Below are positions 29,218-37,165 of a stretch of 64,000 nucleotides of DNA, in pieces. The notes under the pieces are model-generated. The model saw only the letters and a program-made list of their open reading frames with translations, was not told where the DNA came from and did not search any database. How positions within the stretch are numbered: the stretch's first letter is position 1; each line of letters opens with the position of its first letter. Source of the stretch: Coraliomargarita sp. (GTDB lineage Bacteria > Verrucomicrobiota > Verrucomicrobiia > Opitutales > UBA953). The translations under genes were made by a program, and so were the position numbers. Location: positions 1-64,000 of the forward strand of contig JAHEJL010000004.1 in NCBI GenBank assembly GCA_024638885.1, in the 5' to 3' direction.

Positions 29218-29259
29218 TTAGGTTGAAAAACGGCCGGGGAAGGCAATGTTGCCTGCTCC

Positions 29260-30147
29260 ATGCTCGAGTCCGCCCGCAAACCTGACTGGCTCCGCGCCAA
29301 GCTCCCCAGCGGCCCTGACTTCCTGGAGACCAAGAAGAACGTCGACCAGCACAAGCTGCACACGGTCTGCCAGTCCGCGCAGTGCCCCAACATGGGCGAG
29401 TGCTGGTCCCGCGGCTCGGCCACGGTGATGATCCTCGGCAACGTCTGCACGCGTTCGTGCACGTTCTGCGCCGTGCTCTCCGGCCGCCCCAGCGAGCTCG
29501 ACCTCGGCGAACCCGCGCGCGTGGCCGAATCCATCGCGCTGATGAACCTCAAGCACGTGGTCATCACGTCCGTCGCCCGCGACGACCTCAAGGACGGCGG
29601 CGCTTCCGTCTGGGCCGCCACGATCCGCGCCACGCGCCACCGCTGCCCGAACACGACCATCGAAGTGCTCCCGGCCGACTTCCGCGGCGAACAGGTCCAC
29701 CTCGACACGCTCCTCGACGCGCGCCCCGACATCCTCAACCACAACCTGGAGACCGTCGAACGCCTCCAGCGCCCGATCCGCAAGACCGCCCGCTACGACC
29801 GCTCCTTCTGGGTGCTCAAGCACGCGAAGTCCCGCGACTTCGTGACGAAGACCGGCATCATGCTCGGCATCGGCGAACAGAAGGACGAGGTCGCCCAGCT
29901 CATCCGCGACATCGCCGCCGCGCAGGTCGACATCCTGACGATCGGCCAGTATCTTTCGCCCAGCAAGGAACACGCGCCCATCGACCGCTGGGTGCACCCG
30001 GACGAATTCGCCGAATGGAAGGCCTTCGCCCTCGAAGCCGGCGTGAAGCACGTCGAATCCGGCCCGCTGGTCCGCTCTTCCTACCGCGCCGACGAGCAGG
30101 CCGTGAAGTTCAGCCTGATGGATCGCCGCCAGCGTCCCCTCCGCTAA
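29260..30147 (+). CDS. lipA: Lipoyl synthase
   Basis: This radical-SAM enzyme inserts two sulfurs into octanoyl groups to make lipoate for 2-oxoacid dehydrogenases. The 295-residue protein has the auxiliary cluster cysteines Cys37, Cys42 and Cys48 (CQSAQCPNMGEC) and the radical-SAM CX3CX2C at Cys63, Cys67 and Cys70. The C-terminal RSSYRA serine motif ligates the auxiliary cluster. It sits three bases before the helicase gene. lipB is not in the window. Confidence 0.96.
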   Translation: MLESARKPDWLRAKLPSGPDFLETKKNVDQHKLHTVCQSAQCPNMGECWSRGSATVMILGNVCTRSCTFCAVLSGRPSELDLGEPARVAESIALMNLKHVVITSVARDDLKDGGASVWAATIRATRHRCPNTTIEVLPADFRGEQVHLDTLLDARPDILNHNLETVERLQRPIRKTARYDRSFWVLKHAKSRDFVTKTGIMLGIGEQKDEVAQLIRDIAAAQVDILTIGQYLSPSKEHAPIDRWVHPDEFAEWKAFALEAGVKHVESGPLVRSSYRADEQAVKFSLMDRRQRPLR

Positions 30148-30150
30148 GCC

Positions 30151-32202
30151 GTGGAAGGCCTGCCTCCCGTCGATTTCCGCGCCGAGCTCAACGACGAGCA
30201 GTACGCCGCGGTGACCTCGCCCCGCGGGCCCGCCCTCGTGCTCGCCGGCGCCGGCTCCGGCAAGACCCGCACCCTCACCTACCGCGTCGCCTGGCTCCTG
30301 CACCAAGGCGCCCGCCCATGGGACATCCTCCTGCTGACCTTCACGAACAAGTCGGCCAAGGAGATGCTCGAGCGCGTCGAGGACCTCACCGGCGTCCCGC
30401 GCGGCCAGTTCTGGGGCGGCACGTTCCACTCGATCGGCCAGCGCATCCTGCGCCGCAACGCCCAGGTCGCCGCCCGTTCGCCGGACTTCACCATCCTCGA
30501 CCAGAAGGAATCCGAACAGCTGTTCTCCGAGATCGTGAAGTCGATCGACGGCGCGTTCATCAAGGACAAGACGAACCCGAAGGCCTCCGTCATCCTCGAC
30601 GCCTACTCGCACGCCCGCAACACGCTCCGCCCGCTGCAGGACGTGCTCGCGGAACGCCTCGACTGGATGAAAGGCGGCCCCGAGAAGCTGATGCAGTTCT
30701 GCGCGAGCTACGACGCCGCGAAGAAGGAACGCAACCTGTGCGATTTCGACGACCTGCTGTGCCTCTGGCTCCACGTCCTCGAGAACGACCCGGCCGCCCT
30801 CGCCCATTACCGCCAGCGCTTCCGCCACATCCTGGTGGACGAGTTCCAGGACACCAACCGCCTGCAGAGCCGCATCATCGACCTGCTCGCGAGCGAGCAC
30901 CAGATCATGGCGGTCGGCGACGACGCGCAGTGCATCTACACCTGGCGCGGCGCCGACTGGGAGAACATCGTCGCCTTCCCGAACCGCCACCCCGGCACGC
31001 TGATCCACACGATCGACACGAACTACCGTTCGACGCCCGAGATCCTGGCCTTCGCCAACGAGATCCTCAGCCATCGCCCGCGCCTCGAAGGCTTCGACCG
31101 CCGCCTCAAGGCCGTGCGCCAGACCGGCCCGCAGCCCACCGTCTTCACCGTCGGCGACACCTCGCAGCAGGCGAAGCTCGTGGTCCGCAAGATCATGCAG
31201 CTGCACCACGAGGGCCATGCGCTGAAGGACATGCACGTGCTCTATCGCGCGCATTACCAGTCGCTCGAGCTGCAGATGGAGCTCAACGCGATGGGCGTGC
31301 CGTTCGTCATCACCAGCGGCCACAAGTTCTTCGACCTCGCGCACGTGAAGGACGTCCTCGCGCACCTGCGCTTCGTGCATAACCCGCTCGACCAGGTCGC
31401 CCTCTCCCGCCTGCTCTGCCTACTCCCGAAGGTCGGCCCGGTCGCGGCCGAGAAGATCAGCAAGGCCGCCCGCGAGGTCGACGAGGCGCAAGGCCGCGGC
31501 CTCGTGCGCGCGCTCCGCGCCGACGCCGTGCTGCGACGCGTGCCGGAATCCGCCAAGGACGACTTCAACGACCTGACCATCACGCTCGAGGACATGCTCG
31601 AAGGCCTGGAAGCCGCGAAGGCCAAGCCCGGCCCCACCGCGCCCGCGCCGGACCTCTTCGCCGCGGCGGCCGACGCCAACTCCGTGAAGGTCGCCCGCAC
31701 CCCCGCCGAGACGGTCCGCGTCTGCATCGAGGGTTGGTATGGCGGCTTCATCAAGACGATCTTCCCCGACTGGAAGGACCGCGAGCAGGACCTCCAGGGC
31801 CTCATCGGCTTCGCCTCCAAGTTCGAGGACGTCGGCGACCTCGTCGCCCAGGTGGCCCTCCTCAACGGCGAATCCTCAGACAAGAAAGCCGAGCCCGAGG
31901 AAGACATGCTCCGCCTGACGACCATCCACCAGTCCAAGGGCCTCGAGTTCCCGATCGTCTTCCTCCTGGGCTGCGCCGACGGCCTCCTCCCCCTCACCCG
32001 CGCCATCGACGATGGCGACGTCGAGGAGGAGCGCCGCCTGTTCTACGTCGCCTGCACCCGGGCCGAGAACATGCTGTTCCTTTTCGCCCCCCGCTTCGCC
32101 GTCTCCGGCGAAGGCTACCGCCCGTTGGATCCCTGCCGTTTTCTGGAAGAAATGAGCCCGGATTGTTACGAATTGGCGGATTATGCCCATCGCCGGCTCT
32201 AA
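30151..32202 (+). CDS. UvrD/Rep-family ATP-dependent DNA helicase
   Basis: This SF1A helicase unwinds DNA 3' to 5', probably in repair or replication restart. The 683-residue protein starts at GTG 30151, three bases after the lipA stop. Motifs are Walker A AGAGSGKT (residues 32-39), Walker B VDEFQDTN (about 230), GDDAQCIYTWRGA, TIHQSKGLEF and YVACTRA. The overall order matches UvrD/PcrA/Rep; the short C-terminus does not decide among them. Coupling to lipA is only by position. Confidence 0.93.
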   Translation: MEGLPPVDFRAELNDEQYAAVTSPRGPALVLAGAGSGKTRTLTYRVAWLLHQGARPWDILLLTFTNKSAKEMLERVEDLTGVPRGQFWGGTFHSIGQRILRRNAQVAARSPDFTILDQKESEQLFSEIVKSIDGAFIKDKTNPKASVILDAYSHARNTLRPLQDVLAERLDWMKGGPEKLMQFCASYDAAKKERNLCDFDDLLCLWLHVLENDPAALAHYRQRFRHILVDEFQDTNRLQSRIIDLLASEHQIMAVGDDAQCIYTWRGADWENIVAFPNRHPGTLIHTIDTNYRSTPEILAFANEILSHRPRLEGFDRRLKAVRQTGPQPTVFTVGDTSQQAKLVVRKIMQLHHEGHALKDMHVLYRAHYQSLELQMELNAMGVPFVITSGHKFFDLAHVKDVLAHLRFVHNPLDQVALSRLLCLLPKVGPVAAEKISKAAREVDEAQGRGLVRALRADAVLRRVPESAKDDFNDLTITLEDMLEGLEAAKAKPGPTAPAPDLFAAAADANSVKVARTPAETVRVCIEGWYGGFIKTIFPDWKDREQDLQGLIGFASKFEDVGDLVAQVALLNGESSDKKAEPEEDMLRLTTIHQSKGLEFPIVFLLGCADGLLPLTRAIDDGDVEEERRLFYVACTRAENMLFLFAPRFAVSGEGYRPLDPCRFLEEMSPDCYELADYAHRRL

Positions 32203-32291
32203 GTCCCTTATGACAGGCGGATGGGGGTAGGTGCTTGCCTTTGCCTTGGGCGGGCATTTATGACTCACGCAAACTTTCATACGCCATCGCC

Positions 32292-33896
32292 ATGCCTAAG
32301 GTACTCGTCGCCGACAAGATCTCGCCCACCGGAGTCGCCCTCCTCAAAGCCCAGCCCGGCTATGAGGTCGTCGAAGCCTACGGTTCCACCCCGGAACAGG
32401 TCCTGAACCTGGTCGTGGACGTGGACGCCATCCTGGTCCGCTCCGAGACCCAGATCACCCGCGAAGTCCTCGCCGCCGCCCAGCGCCTCGTCTGCGTCGG
32501 CCGCGCCGGCGTCGGTGTCGACAACATCGACGTCGAAGCCGCCACCGAGCGTGGCGTCATCGTGATGAACACCCCCTCGGGCAACACCGTCGCGACCGCC
32601 GAGCTCACCTTCACCCACCTCCTCTCCCTCGCCCGCCCGGTGCCGGAAGCCGTCCAGTCCATGCGCGAAGGCAAGTGGGACCGCAAGACCCTCTCCGGCT
32701 CCGAGCTCTTCGGCAAGACCCTCGGCGTGCTCGGCCTCGGCCGCATCGGCGCCGAAGTCTCCAAGCGCGCCCTCGCCTTCGGCATGAAGGTCCTCGCCTA
32801 CGACCCCTACCTCACCGAAGCCCGCGCCAAGGCCCTCGGCGTGACCATCGCGACCCTCGACGAGGTCTTCGCCCTCTCCGACTACATCACCGTCCACATG
32901 CCCCTCATCGAGAAGGGCAAGCAGGGCGCGACCGAAGGCATGGTCGATGAAGCCGCCTTCGCCAAGATGAAGAAGGGCGTGAAGATCGTGAACTGCGCCC
33001 GCGGCGGCATCGTCGACGAAGCCGCGCTCACCGAAGCCCTGAAGTCCGGCAAGTGCGGCGGCTGCGGTTTCGACGTGTTCGTCGAAGAGCCCCTCGCCAA
33101 GGACCACCCGCTCCGCTCCCTCCCGAAGGCCCACCTCTCCCCGCACCTCGGCGCCTCCACCGCCGAAGCCCAGGAGAACGTCGGCGTCGAAGTCGCCGAA
33201 GCCGCGATCACCGTCCTCGGCGGCGGCTCGCCCGCCAACGCGGTCAACCTGCCTTCCGTCGACTCGCAGACGCTCGCCGCGATCAAGCCCTTCCTCGCCC
33301 TCGCGCAGAAGCTCGGCTCCGTCGCCCGCCAGCTGGCCGCCCCCGGCCGCATCGAGGCCCTCCGCCTGACCACCTTCGGCACCGGCTCCGACCAGGGCGC
33401 CAACGCCATCGCCCGCGCCATCCAGCGCGGTTACCTCCGCGGCATCGTCGAAGGCGTCACCGACGTCAACGCGCCCGGCAAGCTCAAGGCCCTCGGCGTC
33501 GAGGTCCAGAGCGTCCGCTCCTCCGCCGAGGCCGACTACAAGGAACTCATCCTCGTCGAGGCCGTGCTCGCGGGCGGCAAGACCGTCTCCGTCGCCGGCA
33601 CCGTCATCGGCAAGGCCCAGTCCCCGCGCATCGTCTCCGTCAACGGCCGCACCCTCGAGTTCATCCCCGAAGGCAAGCTGCTCCTCATCGAGAACCAGGA
33701 CCAGCCCGGCATCATCGGCGCGCTCGGCACCCTCCTCGCCAAGGAACGCGTCAACATCGCCAACATGGCGCTCAGCCGTTCCGGCGGCGCCAACGCCCTC
33801 GCCGTCTACCAGCTCGACACCGCCCCCGGTGCCGCGGCCCTCGCCGAGATCCTGCGTAATCCGGCGATCGTCAGCGCCAAGCTGATCGAAGCCTAA
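32292..33896 (+). CDS. serA: D-3-phosphoglycerate dehydrogenase
   Basis: SerA performs the first committed step of serine synthesis, 3-phosphoglycerate to phosphohydroxypyruvate. The 534-residue protein has the NAD fold GLGRIG (from residue 148), a catalytic Arg in NCARGGIVDE and His near 284 in SPHLGAS. It then carries the long form's intervening allosteric domain and a C-terminal ACT domain from about residue 455 (IENQDQPGIIGALG), which suggests serine feedback. The ATG at 32292 begins the family N-terminus KVLVADKIS; upstream in-frame starts add unrelated residues. plsY follows after three bases. Confidence 0.95.
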   Translation: MPKVLVADKISPTGVALLKAQPGYEVVEAYGSTPEQVLNLVVDVDAILVRSETQITREVLAAAQRLVCVGRAGVGVDNIDVEAATERGVIVMNTPSGNTVATAELTFTHLLSLARPVPEAVQSMREGKWDRKTLSGSELFGKTLGVLGLGRIGAEVSKRALAFGMKVLAYDPYLTEARAKALGVTIATLDEVFALSDYITVHMPLIEKGKQGATEGMVDEAAFAKMKKGVKIVNCARGGIVDEAALTEALKSGKCGGCGFDVFVEEPLAKDHPLRSLPKAHLSPHLGASTAEAQENVGVEVAEAAITVLGGGSPANAVNLPSVDSQTLAAIKPFLALAQKLGSVARQLAAPGRIEALRLTTFGTGSDQGANAIARAIQRGYLRGIVEGVTDVNAPGKLKALGVEVQSVRSSAEADYKELILVEAVLAGGKTVSVAGTVIGKAQSPRIVSVNGRTLEFIPEGKLLLIENQDQPGIIGALGTLLAKERVNIANMALSRSGGANALAVYQLDTAPGAAALAEILRNPAIVSAKLIEA

Positions 33897-33899
33897 GCG

Positions 33900-34547
33900 A
33901 TGTTCGCGGCCATCGGGATCTTCGCCCTGCTCGGATACCTCATCGGTTCCGTCAACTTCGCCGTGCTCGTGGCGAAGAAGCATGGCGTCGACATCCTGAA
34001 GGAAGGCTCCGGCAACCCCGGCGCCACGAACGTCAAGCGCGTGCTCGGCAAGGGCCCGGGTAACCTGGTCTTCGCGCTCGACGCCCTCAAGGGCTTCGTC
34101 GGCGCCGGCCTGCCGCACCTGCTCCTGCGCGTGGACGCGGGCGCGAACTCCGCGGCCACCGACCTCCACTTCGTCGTCTGCGTCGCCGGCTTCGTCGGCA
34201 CGCTCCTCGGCCACTGCTTCTCCTGCTTCCTGAAGTTCAAGGGCGGCAAGGGCGTGGCCTCCACCATCGGCGGGCTGCTCGTGCTGCTGCCGGTCCCGAT
34301 CCTCATCGGCGCCGCCCTCTGGGGCCTCGTCTTCCTGCTCTCCCGCTACGTCTCGCTGGCTTCGATCGCCCTCGGCGTGTCGCTGCCGCTCTCCTGCTGG
34401 CTCCTGCCGCTCTTCACGAAGCTGACCTTCGGCCAGCCCGAGTTCTGGTTCGCGGCGGCCATCGCCGGCTTCAACGTCTGGACGCACCGCTCCAACATCG
34501 GCCGTCTGCTCGCCGGCACCGAGAACCGCTTCGTCAAGAAAGCCTGA
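33900..34547 (+). CDS. plsY: Glycerol-3-phosphate acyltransferase PlsY
   Basis: PlsY transfers acyl groups from acylphosphate to glycerol-3-phosphate, the first step of phospholipid synthesis. The 215-residue membrane protein has several hydrophobic helices, the conserved loops EGSGNPGATNV (near residue 37) and KFKGGKGVAST (near 112). It needs PlsX, which is not in the window. It is three bases downstream of serA and eleven bases before hom. Confidence 0.95.
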   Translation: MFAAIGIFALLGYLIGSVNFAVLVAKKHGVDILKEGSGNPGATNVKRVLGKGPGNLVFALDALKGFVGAGLPHLLLRVDAGANSAATDLHFVVCVAGFVGTLLGHCFSCFLKFKGGKGVASTIGGLLVLLPVPILIGAALWGLVFLLSRYVSLASIALGVSLPLSCWLLPLFTKLTFGQPEFWFAAAIAGFNVWTHRSNIGRLLAGTENRFVKKA

Positions 34548-34558
34548 CCCATTTCGCA

Positions 34559-35890
34559 ATGACCGCCCCTCGCACCATCGGCATCGGCATCCTCGGCTTC
34601 GGCACCGTCGGCCAAGGCGTCTGGAAGCACCTGCATGAGAAGCAGACCGACCTCGAATCGCGCCTCGGCGTGAAGCTCGACCTCCGCAAGGCCTCCGTCC
34701 GCGACCTGAAGAAGAAGCGCGCCGTCAAGATCCCGGCCGCGAAGCTCACGAAGAACCCGCACGAGATCATCGATGACCCCAAGGTCCACGTGGTCTGCGA
34801 ACTCATCGGCGGCACCACCAAGGCCCGCGAGCTCACCCTCCGCGCCCTGCGCCTCGGCAAGGTCGTCGTCTCCGCGAACAAGGCCCTCCTCTGCGAGCAC
34901 GGCCCCGAGATCATGCAGGCCGTCCGCCAGCATGGCGGCCAGTTCCTCTTCGAAGCCAGCGTCGCCGGCGGCATCCCGATCATCAAGGCGATCCGCGAAG
35001 GCCTCGTCGCCAACCGCTTCGAGCTGATCGTCGGCATCCTGAACGGGACCTGCAACCACATCCTCACCCGCATGGGCGAGGACGGCCTCTCCTTCGCCGA
35101 CGCGCTCAAGGAAGCCCAGGAACTCGGTTACGCCGAAGCCGACCCGACGCTCGACGTCGACGGCATCGACGCCTTCCACAAGGCCTCCATCCTCGCCTGG
35201 CTCGCGCACGGCAAGTGGGCGCCCTCCGCCCGCACGCTCGTCGAAGGCATCCGCAAGATCGGCCCGGCCGACATCGACTTCGCCCGCCGCTTCGGCTTCG
35301 CGCTCAAGCACCTCGCCGTCATCCGCCGCGACTTCAAGGCCAACTGGATGACCGTCGGCGTCTACCCTTCCCTCGTCCCTAACCGCGACATCCTCGCCCG
35401 CGTCTCCGGCGTCAACAACGGCATCACCCTCCGCGGCGACGTCGTCGGCGCCACCACGCTCACCGGCCGCGGCGCCGGCGGCGACGCCACCGCTTCCGCG
35501 GTCATCGGCGACATCGTGGACGCCATCGCCGCCCTCACCGGCGCGATCCCCCAGGCCGTCTCGCCCGAAGCCCTCGCCGCCCGCGAGAAGGCCGGCCGCG
35601 GCCTTCGCATGGCCTCGATCGACGAGATCGTCTCGCCCTTCTACCTCCGTCTCTCGCTGCTCGACAAGGCCGGCGTCTCCGAAGGCATCTACCGCATCTT
35701 CTCGAAGCACAAGGTGTCCATCGCCCGCGTCATCCAGTACGAGCACCCCAACCAGGGCCGCGGCACCGTCACGCTCTCGACCTACCCGGTCAGCGAGCGC
35801 AAGATGTCCGCGGTCTTGACAGAGCTGCGCCGCCTCAAGACGGTGCTCGAGGAGCCGGTCGTGCTCCGCATCTTCTCTCCCGAATCCTGA
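34559..35890 (+). CDS. hom: Homoserine dehydrogenase
   Basis: This enzyme reduces aspartate semialdehyde to homoserine for threonine and methionine. The 443-residue protein has the NAD(P) motif GFGTVGQG (residues 12-19), the catalytic region NGTCNHILTRM around residue 162 and EADPTLDVDG with its catalytic Lys nearby. A C-terminal ACT domain (about 360-443) suggests threonine feedback. It lies seven bases before lysC, an arrangement that feeds aspartate into the same pathway. Confidence 0.95.
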   Translation: MTAPRTIGIGILGFGTVGQGVWKHLHEKQTDLESRLGVKLDLRKASVRDLKKKRAVKIPAAKLTKNPHEIIDDPKVHVVCELIGGTTKARELTLRALRLGKVVVSANKALLCEHGPEIMQAVRQHGGQFLFEASVAGGIPIIKAIREGLVANRFELIVGILNGTCNHILTRMGEDGLSFADALKEAQELGYAEADPTLDVDGIDAFHKASILAWLAHGKWAPSARTLVEGIRKIGPADIDFARRFGFALKHLAVIRRDFKANWMTVGVYPSLVPNRDILARVSGVNNGITLRGDVVGATTLTGRGAGGDATASAVIGDIVDAIAALTGAIPQAVSPEALAAREKAGRGLRMASIDEIVSPFYLRLSLLDKAGVSEGIYRIFSKHKVSIARVIQYEHPNQGRGTVTLSTYPVSERKMSAVLTELRRLKTVLEEPVVLRIFSPES

Positions 35891-35897
35891 TCCTCCG

Positions 35898-37115
35898 GTG
35901 GCCCTCATCGTCCAGAAATACGGCGGCACTTCCGTCGGCAACGTCGACCGCATCCAGAACGTCGCGGCCAAGATCAAGGAACAGTGGTCCAAGGGCAACC
36001 GCATGGTCGTCGTCGTGTCCGCCCGCAGCGGCGTCACCAACGACCTGATCGCCCGCGCCAAGGCCCTCTCCAAGCTCCCCGACGAGCGCGAGATGGACGT
36101 CCTGATGGCCGTCGGCGAACAGGAGACCATCGCCCTCACGGTGATGGCCCTTCACGCCATCGGCGTCCCCGCCGTGTCCCGCACGGGCGCTCAGGCCGGC
36201 ATCTTCACCGACGACATCCACACCCGCGCCCGCATCACCCGCATCACCGGCGGCGACCTGCTCGCGCGCCTCGACGAAGGCAAGGTCGTCGTGGTCGCCG
36301 GCTTCCAGGGCTGCACCGACCAGGGCGAAGTCACCACCCTCGGCCGCGGCGGCTCGGACCTCACCGCCATCGCCGTCGCCGCCTCCATCAAGGCCGACCT
36401 CTGCCAGATCTTCACCGACGTCGACGGCGTCTACACCGCCGACCCCCGCATCGTGCTCAACGCGAGCAAGCTGCCGGAGATCTCCTACGAGGAGATGCTC
36501 GAGCTCGCCTCCAGCGGCTCCAAGGTCATGCAGTCCCGCTCGGTGGAGTTCGCCCAGAAATACAACGTGCCCTTCGAGGTCCGTTCTTCCTTTAACGACC
36601 AACCCGGTACCATCGTGAAAGCCATCGACAAAACCCTCGAAGACGCGGCCATCGCCGGCGTCGCCCTCGACCGCCTGCAGACCCGCGTCACGGTGAACGA
36701 CCTGCCGGACAATCCGCAGGCCCTCTCGGCGCTCTTCGACGACCTCGGCGAAGCCGGTCTCAGCGTCGACATGATCATCAAGAACCTGGGCAAGGACGGC
36801 AAAGCCAACCTGACCTTCTCGGTGACCACCGCCGAATTCTCCCGCGTCGAATCCGTCGTCGGCCAGACCCTCAAGAAGCTCGGCTCCGGCTCCGTCCGCT
36901 CCGCCGGCGAGATCTCCAAGCTGTCCATCGTGGGCGTCGGCATGATCTCCCACCCCGGCGTCGCCGGCACGCTCTTCAAGGCCCTCTCCTCCGTCGGCGT
37001 GAACAGCGAGCTCATCACGACCTCCGAGATCAAGATCTCCGTCGCCCTGGACCCGTCCAAGGCCGACGCCGCCGTCCGCGCCGTGCACACGGCCTTCGGT
37101 CTCGACAAGGCCTGA
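35898..37115 (+). CDS. lysC: Aspartate kinase
   Basis: Aspartate kinase phosphorylates aspartate, the entry to lysine, threonine and methionine synthesis. The 405-residue protein starts at GTG 35898 with the signature VQKYGGTSVG. It has FTDVDGVYTADPR and two C-terminal ACT domains (about 265-400), as in lysine/threonine-inhibited kinases. It is a single-function kinase next to hom, rather than the fused ThrA type. No ACT residue changes were judged. Confidence 0.95.
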   Translation: MALIVQKYGGTSVGNVDRIQNVAAKIKEQWSKGNRMVVVVSARSGVTNDLIARAKALSKLPDEREMDVLMAVGEQETIALTVMALHAIGVPAVSRTGAQAGIFTDDIHTRARITRITGGDLLARLDEGKVVVVAGFQGCTDQGEVTTLGRGGSDLTAIAVAASIKADLCQIFTDVDGVYTADPRIVLNASKLPEISYEEMLELASSGSKVMQSRSVEFAQKYNVPFEVRSSFNDQPGTIVKAIDKTLEDAAIAGVALDRLQTRVTVNDLPDNPQALSALFDDLGEAGLSVDMIIKNLGKDGKANLTFSVTTAEFSRVESVVGQTLKKLGSGSVRSAGEISKLSIVGVGMISHPGVAGTLFKALSSVGVNSELITTSEIKISVALDPSKADAAVRAVHTAFGLDKA

Positions 37116-37165
37116 GCCGGCACTCGCCTCTTGCCCGCCGGCCCGCTCCGACCATAGTCGGGACG